A DNA stretch of 64,000 nt from Levilactobacillus zymae (GTDB lineage Bacteria > Bacillota > Bacilli > Lactobacillales > Lactobacillaceae), in assembly GCF_032190635.1 (NCBI RefSeq), contig NZ_JAVLAS010000001.1, forward strand, positions 2,046,001-2,110,000, read 5' to 3'. The number at the start of each line of letters is the position of its first letter. Positions within the stretch are counted from its first letter, which is position 1. The position numbers and the translations under genes are program-made. Under the pieces are notes generated by a model. It was not told where the DNA came from and made no database searches. It worked only from the letters and a program-made list of their open reading frames with translations. Below, piece by piece: positions 54,272 to 63,895 of the stretch.

Positions 54272-55195
54272 TTAATATTTCCGTAATAGCAGCCGATCAA
54301 TTCGGTGATGAAAGGTCTTGTGAATAATCATATCCGCGCGGTTACGCGTGGGTAAGATGTACTCTTCCAGGTTCTTCAAGTCAATGTCGTGCCAGACCTG
54401 GCGGCTCTTCGCAATGGCCTCATCATGATCCCCGATGGCGTACGGATAGTAATAGTTGGTGGGATCCTGAAAGGCCGTTTCCAGTAACAACTCGAACCGT
54501 TCCAAAAACCAGGTCTCAATCAATGACGGATCCGCGTCGACGTAGATGGAAAAGTCCGTAAAGTCACTCACATAGATTTGTTCGTTAGTGGGCAGCTGTA
54601 AGGTGTTAATCCCCTCCACAATTAGGATATCGGGATGCACGATATACTCGAACTGGTCGGGAACGATGTCGTAGACCTTATGCGAATAGACCGGAGCCTT
54701 AATTAACCCCTGCCCACCCTTGACTGCGTTTAAAAACTGAATCAGCGCGGACATGTCATAACTCTCCGGGAACCCCTTGCGCGCCATCAGGTTACGGCGT
54801 TTTAACTCCTGATTGCTATACAAAAAGCCGTCGGTGGTAATCAACTGAATTCGCTGATCCTTTAAATAGTAATTCAGTAAAACTTCGAGCAACCGGGCGG
54901 CGGTACTCTTTCCGACCGCCACACTCCCGGCAATGCCGATAATGAACGGGACTCGCCGTGGCGGCTGCTGCAAGAAGGCCGCCTTGTCCTTTTGTAACAG
55001 CTGGTAGTGATCGTACTGCAGCCGCAGTAGGTGAACCAGCGGGATGTAAACATCCTGGACGTCCTGCAGAGAAATGCGGTCGTTAAACGCCTTGATTTGC
55101 CGTAAGCTTTCCTGCGTTAACGGTAACGTAGCGGCGTTAGCAAACGCCTTCCATTGTGCCCTAGTAAATGCATTGTAGTTAATCGGATCGCTCAT
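54272..55195 (-). CDS. coaA: Pantothenate kinase (type I)
   Basis: Phosphorylates pantothenate, the first and regulated step of CoA synthesis (307 aa). P-loop GIAGSVAVGKST is near residue 95. The DGFLYSN and KGFPESYD segments (about 127 and 145) and the YFIVHPDILIVEGINTLQ-like block follow, matching E. coli CoaA rather than the type II or III enzymes. ATG at 55193-55195 follows GAGGTG; the longer upstream frame is not supported. Confidence 0.95.
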   Translation of the reverse strand: MSDPINYNAFTRAQWKAFANAATLPLTQESLRQIKAFNDRISLQDVQDVYIPLVHLLRLQYDHYQLLQKDKAAFLQQPPRRVPFIIGIAGSVAVGKSTAARLLEVLLNYYLKDQRIQLITTDGFLYSNQELKRRNLMARKGFPESYDMSALIQFLNAVKGGQGLIKAPVYSHKVYDIVPDQFEYIVHPDILIVEGINTLQLPTNEQIYVSDFTDFSIYVDADPSLIETWFLERFELLLETAFQDPTNYYYPYAIGDHDEAIAKSRQVWHDIDLKNLEEYILPTRNRADMIIHKTFHHRIDRLLLRKY

Positions 55196-55355
55196 GAAGA
55201 CACCTCGCAAAGTTAAGTTCAACCTGCCCACCGGCGGACATCCCAGTCCCGGTACTCGGGCAAATTTACCCCTCATTATACCGCATTCAGGTCGAAAAAA
55301 AGGATTTAAGACTCAATCTCCTAAACCCCTTTCTCAGTTGCTGTTTTTTCGGTCG

Positions 55356-57668
55356 TTAGACCCGTTCTGCCGCCGGTACGACGGTGAACTCAGCTTGTGG
55401 CACATCGCTCAACAACGGCGATAACTGCTCGATGGCCACCAAGCTTAACCGGTGCATGGCCCGCGAACAAATCGTATAGAGCAATTGCCGCTCGTCGTCG
55501 GCGCTGTAGCGGCTCTGCGAAGCCTCCCAGACGATCACGGCGTCAAATTCCAACCCCTTGGCCAGGAAGGAAGGCACCACGATGACGCCGGGGGCTAGTC
55601 GTTGATTTTCCGATTGGATCAACGTGACCGCCACCCCGTCGGCCTTCAAGGCCTCGGTCAAATGGCGACAATCGGCTAAGTCCTTACCGATGATGGCCGT
55701 GGTCTCGTGGTCGGCCGCATTCCGCTGCAGCTCTGCCTTGACCCGGTTCAACGCCGCCGTCTCGGTCGGCGCGACAGTAATTGTCGGTAACTCGCCTTCC
55801 CGGGCAAACGAGGTGACCGCTTCACCGTTCTTCAAGATGTGCTTGGTAAAATCGGTTACCTGTTGGGTGGAACGATAAGATCGCGTTAATTGAACCACCC
55901 GGGTTTTATCCGGATCGAACATGGTGCTCAGCTCATGAAGCAACGTGTGACTGTTTTCCTTGGTGAAGATGGCCTGGTTCAGGTCCCCCAGCATGGTAAA
56001 GCGTGCCCGCGGGAAGGTCGCCTTCAAGAAGGCTAACTGAAAGGCGTTGTAGTCTTGAATCTCGTCCAGAAAGACGTAACGCATATCGCGTTCTCCCGCC
56101 TTACCGGCCATCTTGTCGTACAGGTACAGGTAGGGCGTGGTGTCGAGCAGCTGCATCTTGTGGTCGCGTAAAGCCGCCACCGTGGCATCCACGCTGGTCT
56201 GCCAATCCTTTAACGTCAATTGATAATGGGCCAAATCAATCCGTTCCGGCATCTGCCGCAACAAGTGAACGTATTGATTGTTGATACTCAAAAACCGGGC
56301 CCGGACGATCGCCTTACGAACGGGTTCTAACGAACTCATTACCACCCGGCGTGCCAAGAATTGAAACTCCTTATCGGCGGAATCGAATTCACGGGGATGG
56401 TCGCCGTAGAGGCTATCCAACTGTTCCTTACTTAGGTCTTGAATGGTCTCTTCAACCCACTTACTCTTCATTTCACTGGAGATGCGCCGATTTAGAATGC
56501 GAATCAAGGCCTCCTTGGTCGCCTGCAGCCGATTGCCCAGGTGGTAGTTGCGATTAAAGCTGTAGTAGATTTCTTGGATCTTTTCCTTAGGGATAAAGAC
56601 CTTCCCCTGGAATACGATATTGCGAAAAACCATGTCGCGCTGTTCCAGGTGATCGGCGTAGCCGGTTACCGCGTTGAAGAAGGCGAGACTGCCTTTTAAG
56701 GCGTTGATGCGCTTTTGCACCGGCGTGTTGGTTTCGGCGAAACGCTGCGCTAGGGTTTCGATCTTAATCTTCGGCAACCGGCGTCCCGCGTACTGGTAGT
56801 AAGTCATCTGAACCATGTTGTGCTCGCCCAGTTCCGGTAACACTTGGTCGATGTAATCGTTAAAGAGTTGGTTAGGCGAAAATAAGATGACCTGCCCGGC
56901 ATTTAACTTGCCACGGTAGCGGTACAGCAGGAAGGCCACCCGTTGTAAAATGGCCGCCGTCTTCCCGGACCCCGCCGCTCCCTGCACGAAAAGCAGGTCG
57001 GACTTGGTGTCCCGAATGATTTGGTTTTGTTCCTTTTGAATCGTGGTCACGATACTCTTCATATGCGTGTCAAAATGCTCACTTAACGCCGATAAAAGCA
57101 TCTGGTCGGTCACGGTCTGGTCGGTATCGTAGAGGGTGATGATGCTGCCGTCTTCAATCTGAAATTGGCGTTTTAATTGAACATCGACGGTCTGGGGGCC
57201 GTCCGGCGTCTGGTAGCTAACCGCACCGAGTTCCCCGTCATAGTAAATACTCGAGATGGGAGCCCGCCAGTCATAAATCAGAAAATGATCGGGCGTGTCG
57301 GAAAACGATCCGAGACCGATATAAATGGTCTCCGGCTTAGCCGTGGGGCTTTCCTGAAAATCGATCCGGGCAAAATAAGCCCGTTTTTCTAACCGTTTTA
57401 ACGTACTTAACTCCGTGGTGGCGTGTTGCCAACTATTCTGGCGTTCGGCCAGCATCTGTTGCTGTTGGCGCACGGACAACGCCGTTTCCATGATGCCTTC
57501 ATAGCTGTCCGTCTTGAGCCGTAAGTCGTTAACAAAGTTCTTGCGAATCCCAGCTTCATCGCTTTCGGCCACGTCAATCCGTTTCTTCGCCGCCGCTTGG
57601 GCCACCTTGATCTTGGCAACGACCATATCCAAATGTTTTTGCTCTTGGGCCTTAATTGAGTCTGCCAA
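55356..57668 (-). CDS. helD: RNA polymerase recycling motor HelD (UvrD-like ATPase)
   Basis: A 770-residue superfamily 1 ATPase that binds stalled or post-termination RNA polymerase and removes it from nucleic acid. Long N-terminal coiled-coil arm (about 1-70, AEKHLDMVV...KKRIDV) that reaches into the secondary channel, P-loop QGAAGSGKTA (about 232), a middle helical insertion (about 340-500), DEIQDYN Walker B (about 545) and C-terminal UvrD fold. The start is TTG (57666-57668) after AGGAGG. Neighbour of coaA. Confidence 0.9.
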   Translation of the reverse strand: MADSIKAQEQKHLDMVVAKIKVAQAAAKKRIDVAESDEAGIRKNFVNDLRLKTDSYEGIMETALSVRQQQQMLAERQNSWQHATTELSTLKRLEKRAYFARIDFQESPTAKPETIYIGLGSFSDTPDHFLIYDWRAPISSIYYDGELGAVSYQTPDGPQTVDVQLKRQFQIEDGSIITLYDTDQTVTDQMLLSALSEHFDTHMKSIVTTIQKEQNQIIRDTKSDLLFVQGAAGSGKTAAILQRVAFLLYRYRGKLNAGQVILFSPNQLFNDYIDQVLPELGEHNMVQMTYYQYAGRRLPKIKIETLAQRFAETNTPVQKRINALKGSLAFFNAVTGYADHLEQRDMVFRNIVFQGKVFIPKEKIQEIYYSFNRNYHLGNRLQATKEALIRILNRRISSEMKSKWVEETIQDLSKEQLDSLYGDHPREFDSADKEFQFLARRVVMSSLEPVRKAIVRARFLSINNQYVHLLRQMPERIDLAHYQLTLKDWQTSVDATVAALRDHKMQLLDTTPYLYLYDKMAGKAGERDMRYVFLDEIQDYNAFQLAFLKATFPRARFTMLGDLNQAIFTKENSHTLLHELSTMFDPDKTRVVQLTRSYRSTQQVTDFTKHILKNGEAVTSFAREGELPTITVAPTETAALNRVKAELQRNAADHETTAIIGKDLADCRHLTEALKADGVAVTLIQSENQRLAPGVIVVPSFLAKGLEFDAVIVWEASQSRYSADDERQLLYTICSRAMHRLSLVAIEQLSPLLSDVPQAEFTVVPAAERV

Positions 57669-57839
57669 TAGAATTCCTCCTCGCTAAACCTGGACACAGT
57701 AACCGTCAATTTGTCATAATTCGCCTAACCATATTACACTTATTTCCGCGACAAATAAAGGATTCTGCCCGCAAGCCGGCTCACTGATTTTGGGGATTTT
57801 TTTGCTATAATGGACCTAACATGTCGGGGGTGGATTTAG

Positions 57840-59696
57840 ATGGATCAATTGTCATTATTAATCATTTTAACAGCGGCGCTAGTGACGCCCTTAACCATGG
57901 CTTGGTTAAGGTTAAGCGTCTTACCAACTGCCGTCGTGGAAATTTTAGTCGGAATCTTATTAGGCCCCAGTGCCTTGAACTTAGTCCATAGCAACACCAC
58001 GCTAACCCTACTTTCCAACACCGGGGTCATCTTTCTTCTGTTCCTAAGCGGGATGGAAATCGATTTTAGCCTTTTTACCAGGCGGCGGGTACCACAAACC
58101 CCGTTGGCCGCAAAGGTTGCCAGTCAGGCCCCCAAATACTCACCGGTCTTTCTGGCCGTGACCAGCTACGCCAGCATCGTGGTGCTAGCGTTGGCCTTGG
58201 GCTGGGGGTGTGTCTGGTTAGGCCTATTCAAGGACGCTTGGTTGGCCGCAATCATCTTCATGACCATTTCACTGGGGATCGTCATTGCCACCTTAAAGGA
58301 AAAGGAACTACTGAGTAAGCCGTTCGGTCAAACGATTCTCCTAATCGCCGCACTGGGAGAAATCGTGCCCCTGTTCGCGCTAACCCTCTATGCTTCCATT
58401 TTTGGCAGTAATAGCCGTTCATTGTGGCTGCTACTCTTAATCTTCTTAGCCGCCGGGATCCTTTTCTTACGGTTCAAACCATTCTTTAACTTCTATGAAC
58501 GTATCAACAAGTCAACTACCCAGTTGGACATTCGGTTGGCCTTCTTCTTGATTTTTAGTCTGGTCGTCATCGCCGAGTCCGTGGGGGCCGAAGGAATTCT
58601 GGGCGCCTTTGTCGCCGGGATCGTCATGAAGCTCTTACAACCGCACGAGGATACCAAGGTCCGTCTCGACGCGATCGGTTATGGTTTCTTCATCCCCATT
58701 TTCTTCATGATGAGCGGTGCCGAACTCAATTTACGTCAACTTTTGGCCCAACCGGCCACCCTGCTTCTCATCCCCGCCTTTTTTATCGCCTACTTATTGG
58801 CCAAGGTCGCCGTTTACGCCGTCTTACGTCTCCGGTTTCACCGTAAAAATGCGCTGGCCGGTGCCGCCATTTCCAGCGTCACCATCACCATGGTCTTGGC
58901 GGTCTTACAGGTCGCTAAGACCATGCATGCCGTCACGTCACAACAGTCCGGGGCCTTTCTGCTCGCTGCCATTTTAACCTGTGTGTTGGGCCCGTTAGTC
59001 TTTAATCTCAGTTATGCGGCCGAGGCCGAAGATCTCAAACAGACCACCGTCCACTTTATCGGCACCAACCTCTGGACGGTACCGGTTGCCCAACAATTGG
59101 CTAAGAACTGGTACACCATCACCATGTACACCGACAAGGCCGCCAACTACCGCACCTATAATTCAGAGGTTACCGTCGACTTACTCGACACTTTAGAGCC
59201 AACCGCCGTCGAACAACAGAACGTCTTTGACGCCGACATTGTCGTGCTCGGCCACTTCAATGCCACCAAAAACTACCAGCTCGCCAAGGTGGCCAAGGCT
59301 TACGGCGTTTCACGCGTAATCGCCCGCTTCGAGGATCGTAACGTCTTAGACGCTCGTGAGGACGAACTCACGGACCTCGGCATCGAAGTCTTCAACACGC
59401 CTAACGTCAACATCGCCATGCTGCGCAGCCTGATTGAAACTCCCGCCACCCTGCAGTTGTTGACTTCCTCAACCACCACGGTCTACGAAGTTACCCTGCG
59501 TAACCGTCGGTATACCGATCAAGCCATCCGTCAGCTCCCATTTATTGGCGACATCACCATCAGCCAAATCTTCCGGGATCGGCATTTTATTCGACCAACT
59601 GGGGCGACCACCTTAAAGTTTAATGACCGACTTATTTTTACCAGTAGTCCCGAAACTGCCCGAGAAATTAGACGGGAGTTGGGAATTTTGAACTAG
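57840..59696 (+). CDS. CPA2 cation:proton antiporter with TrkA domain
   Basis: A 618-residue Kef-like antiporter. About twelve hydrophobic helices (1-400) with the VEILVGILLGPSALNLV and GMEIDFS segments of the Na+/H+ exchanger fold are followed by a TrkA-N-like nucleotide-binding domain (from about 398, TTVHFIGTNLWTVPVAQQL) and a TrkA-C domain (about 545-618). Such proteins exchange K+ or Na+ for H+ in response to ligands. ATG follows GGGGGTGG; an extended -10 TGCTATAAT lies upstream. Confidence 0.85.
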   Translation: MDQLSLLIILTAALVTPLTMAWLRLSVLPTAVVEILVGILLGPSALNLVHSNTTLTLLSNTGVIFLLFLSGMEIDFSLFTRRRVPQTPLAAKVASQAPKYSPVFLAVTSYASIVVLALALGWGCVWLGLFKDAWLAAIIFMTISLGIVIATLKEKELLSKPFGQTILLIAALGEIVPLFALTLYASIFGSNSRSLWLLLLIFLAAGILFLRFKPFFNFYERINKSTTQLDIRLAFFLIFSLVVIAESVGAEGILGAFVAGIVMKLLQPHEDTKVRLDAIGYGFFIPIFFMMSGAELNLRQLLAQPATLLLIPAFFIAYLLAKVAVYAVLRLRFHRKNALAGAAISSVTITMVLAVLQVAKTMHAVTSQQSGAFLLAAILTCVLGPLVFNLSYAAEAEDLKQTTVHFIGTNLWTVPVAQQLAKNWYTITMYTDKAANYRTYNSEVTVDLLDTLEPTAVEQQNVFDADIVVLGHFNATKNYQLAKVAKAYGVSRVIARFEDRNVLDAREDELTDLGIEVFNTPNVNIAMLRSLIETPATLQLLTSSTTTVYEVTLRNRRYTDQAIRQLPFIGDITISQIFRDRHFIRPTGATTLKFNDRLIFTSSPETAREIRRELGILN

Positions 59697-59742
59697 GACT
59701 ATGTTAGAATGGGACGCATTCAAACGAAAAAGGAGCGAGATA

Positions 59743-60408
59743 ATGGCGACAGTTGAACTTTATTTGGTCCGTCATGGCCAAACCTATCTGAACAAGTATT
59801 TCCGGATCCAAGGGTGGTCCGACTCCCCGCTAACCGACAAGGGAATCGCCGATGCGAATAACGCGGGGGCGCGGCTAGCCAAAATTCCATTTGCCGCCGC
59901 GTACGCTAGCGACACTAACCGGGCGCAGACCACGGCCAAGCACATCATCGCGGCCAACCAGGTCTTAACGCCGGCCGACCTGCAAACCGAGGTGGGTTTT
60001 CGCGAAGAAAACTTCGGTTACTACGAAGGCTTAGATTCTGGCTTTACCTGGCACGCCGTGGGCTCCCCGGTCGGCCTGAACTCCTTTAACGCGATGATCC
60101 GTGAGTTGACCATCGAAAAAACTAAGGACATGTTCAAAGCCCAAGACCCGTACCACGACGCCGAAAACAACGAAGAGTTCTGGGCCCGGGTTCAACCGGC
60201 CCTGGACCGTGTGATAACGGCCGCCAGTGATGGTGACAAGGTCTTGATTGCCTCGCACAGTACCACCATTCGCAGCATCGTGTCGAAGTTTAATAAAAAG
60301 ATTGATATCTCCGTTCCCGTCGAAAATGGGAGCATCACCAAGTTGACCGTGACGGACGGCCATTACCAGGTTGATTACTACAACAACACGACCGGCAAGT
60401 TAAACTAA
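59743..60408 (+). CDS. Histidine phosphatase family protein (phosphoglycerate mutase-like)
   Basis: A 221-residue enzyme of the histidine phosphatase clan. The active RHG is in YLVRHGQTYLNKY (about residue 10), the partner histidine in LIASHSTTIRSI (about 168), plus the Q/N-rich GWSDSPLTDKG segment. Despite the phosphoglycerate mutase resemblance, most such small members are phosphatases of sugar or nucleotide phosphates. ATG at 59743 follows AAGGAG; the ORF upstream overlaps the antiporter end without support. Confidence 0.85.
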   Translation: MATVELYLVRHGQTYLNKYFRIQGWSDSPLTDKGIADANNAGARLAKIPFAAAYASDTNRAQTTAKHIIAANQVLTPADLQTEVGFREENFGYYEGLDSGFTWHAVGSPVGLNSFNAMIRELTIEKTKDMFKAQDPYHDAENNEEFWARVQPALDRVITAASDGDKVLIASHSTTIRSIVSKFNKKIDISVPVENGSITKLTVTDGHYQVDYYNNTTGKLN

Positions 60409-60424
60409 CGCCAACCGGTTCACC

Positions 60425-60461
60425 AATAGCGGCATCCCGCAAATTGCGGGATGCCGCTATT
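60425..60461. terminator. Bidirectional terminator
   Basis: AATAGCGGCATCCCGC / GCGGGATGCCGCTATT perfect 16-bp stem between convergent genes. Confidence 0.88.
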
Positions 60462-60557
60462 TAGTTGATCTTAAATTTCCTAAGCCCTTTTAAATAACTA
60501 ATTTCATTGGCGCAGTGTTACCGCACCGGCAGGCGATCCGGTTGAGCCAAGCTCGTC

Positions 60558-62553
60558 CTAGGCGTTCGCTATCAAATCTTGAAACAGCACCCGGTCCGCA
60601 CTGCCCGCGCGGTAAAAAACCGGCGGCTGGCCCACTGGTGCCACCACCGTTAGCGTTTGGCGGCCAGAGTATTGGCGACCACTCCAGAGGTGAACCCACT
60701 CTCCCGCTGGTAACGTCACCGCACGACTAGTCGTGTGTGGGGTCATCACTGGTGCCACCAGCAGGTCGGCCCCCAACGTAAAGCTAGTGTGTTCCTGCCA
60801 CAAGTCGGCGTTAGCTTCGTCACTCAGCATCACCGGGCGCATCACGGGTAACCCCGTCGCCGTATTCTCCTGCATGGCCCGGCGAAGATAGGGTCCTAAG
60901 CGGTGATGAATGCGCGTCATGCGTGCTAATTGGCGCAACGTGGCGGTGTCCTGACTGGGTTGGAAATTCTCGGCCGGTCGGTTGCCCTCGTGGGTGCGCA
61001 TCACCGGTGTAAAGGCCGCTAGCTCCAACCACCGCAACCAAAGTTCCTTGTTGCGGTGCACGCCGTACAGGCTGGTGTACCCACCAATGTCGCTATGGGT
61101 CAAACCATTCCCGGTCAGTCCCGCCGTCAGCATCCCCGTTAACGCCGCGGGTAATCCGTCGTCAACGCTCCAATCACTACTCTGATCGCCCGCCCACAAT
61201 AACGGGGCGTAGCGCTGGGTACCCGCCCCACCGGACCGAAAGAACGGGACGACTTCGCCGGTGGTGCCGGTCATTTGCAGGACATCACGGTTTAACTTGG
61301 CCCAGAGAACCGGCCAGCGGTTATGGGCCGTCAACGGATCGGCCTTACCGAAAAGGTGGGCATCGGCGGGTAAGTATTCGCCAAAATCGGCCATCCACCC
61401 GCTCATACCACCGGCCACCAATCGGTCGGCCAACACACCAGCGTACCACCGATAGGCCGCCGGATTCAGGAGGTCGACCAGCCCACAATTAAATTCACCA
61501 AAATCGACCAGGTAGGGCTGGTCGTCGGCCGTACGGACTAAATACTGTTGTTTAGCGGCCGTTTGAAACAGTGGCCCGTCGTCAACTAAATACGGATTGA
61601 CGTAGCCCAGATAGCGAATCCCCCGTTGGCGCCAACGCTTGACCTGCGCGGACCAGCCCGGATAGGTTTGCGGATCGAGATGCCAGTCCCAATGGAGTCG
61701 TTGGCCAAAGCTGGTGGTCAACGGGCCGACCCAGTCCTGAGTCCACACCCCCGCAAGACGGACCCCGGCTTGTTGCGCCTGGGTCACGCGCTGGGTCACT
61801 TTAGTGGTTCCACCCTGTAACCCTAAGACCACGCCGTCCACCAGCCAATCCGGCAAGCTCGGTTGCGTGCCGAACCAGGTCTTGGTCAGTTTGACGGTAT
61901 CGGCTAAGGTCGGGGCCGTCCCCAACCACAGCCCGGCCGGAATCGCCCAGGCGGACAATTCGGTGAACCGTTGATCGCGAAAATCCAATACCGCGTAAGC
62001 CGTGGTGGCCAGATGTACTAACTGGTGTCGACTGGTCAGGTAGGTCGCCTGGGGGTAGTTAGTGGTGTAGTAATCGCCACCCCCACCGTTGGCCCGGTCG
62101 GCAGCCTGGGTCACCGCCGTTTGTTTATTGCGCCCCACGCCCGGTTCGGAAGTCCAGATTGGAAATCGCCGTCCCGCCAAGTCGAAGGCACTAAATTGTT
62201 CCCCACCCCCGTAAAATCGGTCCGTGGGTAGCGCTAATAAGCGGCACCAAAATCGATTCAGTTGGCCGGCTAACGGGGTAAAGTCCAGGCGCCAGTTCGA
62301 ACTGCACGGTGTTGCTAGCCTGGGTCAAACGTCGGACCCAGGGTAAGCCGATCGTGGACTGAGGCGTGTCGGTCAGCTGAAAGTTCCCGCGGTCCATGGT
62401 GACGTGGCTATACCCCTCCCCAACCGCGATGGCGGGTTGGGTGGCCGTACTGTGCAAGATGGCGGGGGACTGTTCCGCCCAGCTCAGTTGCCAATCATCT
62501 TCCACGTCCAAGTCTTGTAGGGTCAACCGATCGTGATCTAACGTGATTTGCAT
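60558..62553 (-). pseudogene. yihQ: GH31 sulfoquinovosidase (YihQ-like), frameshifted
   Basis: A glycoside hydrolase family 31 enzyme of about 665 codons that should release sulfoquinovose from its glycosides. In the second fragment Q148, R161, W164, D265 (nucleophile, MADFGEY), D332 (acid/base, WAGDQ) and Y368 (SDIGGY) correspond, at identical spacing, to Q288, R301, W304, D405, D472 and Y508 of E. coli YihQ, the sulfonate-binding and catalytic residues. The gene is split: 62191-62553 gives the N-terminus and stops. The continuation, LNRFWCRLL...GGGEQFSAFD, is in another frame, with the shift near 62280-62300. Start ATG after AGGAGG, one base after the upstream gene. Confidence 0.8.
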
Positions 62554-62554
62554 C

Positions 62555-63892
62555 CTATCCCTCCTGATCTAAAGTCGTGACGGGGACGCCTAGCCACCGC
62601 CCTAACCAGGTAACGGCCGGCGCGTAGTCCCCGTAAATCAACGCGAAGTGGGATTCGGCCCCACTCTGGGCTAACCGGTCTAACAGTTGCGTGACCGGTA
62701 AAGTGACCTGCACTTTGCCCGAGACCCCGTTGAATTGGGGCTCAACGGCTAATGCTCGGCCCGTGAAGCTGAGTAGTCGGTAGCCCTGTTGGTCCCAGTG
62801 CACTCGCAGAAGCGTGACCGGCCCGGGTTTTAACGCCCCGTCGACACTGACGCCCACGTGACGGTTGGGATGAACGCCCGCGGTGGCCGGATAATCGGGG
62901 TTACACAGTTGGTAAGCCCCGTAGTCGTGCCACAGGGTCACCGTATTGTCCGTCGGATCTAAGCGGGTGACATCGCCCAGAAAGGCCGGCGCGGTATTGC
63001 CGGTCAACGCCTGGAGTAACGCCATCGACACGGCCCCGTGAATATCGCCTTCCTCGGCCACCGGCGTGAGTTGCGCCGTCAATTGCGAAAAGACGCCCCC
63101 CGGGGCACTATCGAATTTGTCGAAGAAGTCCGGCCAACACCGCGAAGCCAGCGCTCCTAGGTGGTCCTGGTCAATTTTTTGGTGCATGACGGTCAGGTAC
63201 TGGGCCATTTTAATGGCGCGCGGGTCTTCGACATCCAAACCGTGCAGGTGCTGGCGGGCATACTCGAGTTGTGGGGCGTAGTCCGCCGGCGCCAACTGTT
63301 CGGCCGCCGCGAAGGCTTGATCGATCGAATAGTGCTTCAATTGCACGCCAAACGTCCGAGTCAAGTCCCGTGGCACGGTCCCGGAGAAATCAAAACCGGT
63401 CGGATGATCGCTCACGACCCCCAACGTGAGGTGGTGGATCGCCTGATAGGCCTGCACCGAGCTGACGAATTGCCGCACCACCTGAGCGCCTTGCGGAGTA
63501 TCGACCCCACCCAGATACTGCTGATAGGGTAACCCGTGGGTGTGTAAGGCGTTGGCCGTGCTCAACAGCCCGGTCAGCGCGTTAAGGTGCAACCAACCGT
63601 GAACGCTGGGTTCCTCTTCGGCCAGCAGCAAGACGGGCACCGCGTAACGGCTGATGAGTTCGTTGATAAACTCCTGGCCGGTAAAGGTCAACTGTTGGAC
63701 GATCAACGCCGTGGGTTCCTGGTCGAGCGTTTCGATAAACGCCAATAATTCGGCGGGTTCCCCCAGGGGGGCCGCCGGGCTGACCAGATCGGGAATCGCT
63801 AACCGAAGCGCCGCTTGGGTCGCCGTAAAGCGTTGCTGCGCCAGTTCGGCGTCAAACTTGCGGCGCACGACGGGAAGATAAACGATGGTCAT
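62555..63892 (-). CDS. Probable sulfoquinovose isomerase (L-fucose isomerase-like)
   Basis: A 445-residue protein with the layout of the COG2407 L-fucose/arabinose isomerase family: N-terminal Rossmann-like domains, and a C-terminal barrel with the metal-site region EEGDIHGAVSMALLQAL (about 285-300) and RVHWDQQGYRLLSFTGRAL. In described sulfo-TAL pathways, an isomerase of this family turns sulfoquinovose into 6-deoxy-6-sulfofructose. The flanking GH31 enzyme and transaldolase support that role here; otherwise only a sugar isomerase could be claimed. ATG follows AAGGAGG and overlaps the upstream gene end closely. Confidence 0.7.
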   Translation of the reverse strand: MTIVYLPVVRRKFDAELAQQRFTATQAALRLAIPDLVSPAAPLGEPAELLAFIETLDQEPTALIVQQLTFTGQEFINELISRYAVPVLLLAEEEPSVHGWLHLNALTGLLSTANALHTHGLPYQQYLGGVDTPQGAQVVRQFVSSVQAYQAIHHLTLGVVSDHPTGFDFSGTVPRDLTRTFGVQLKHYSIDQAFAAAEQLAPADYAPQLEYARQHLHGLDVEDPRAIKMAQYLTVMHQKIDQDHLGALASRCWPDFFDKFDSAPGGVFSQLTAQLTPVAEEGDIHGAVSMALLQALTGNTAPAFLGDVTRLDPTDNTVTLWHDYGAYQLCNPDYPATAGVHPNRHVGVSVDGALKPGPVTLLRVHWDQQGYRLLSFTGRALAVEPQFNGVSGKVQVTLPVTQLLDRLAQSGAESHFALIYGDYAPAVTWLGRWLGVPVTTLDQEG

Positions 63893-63895
63893 CGG

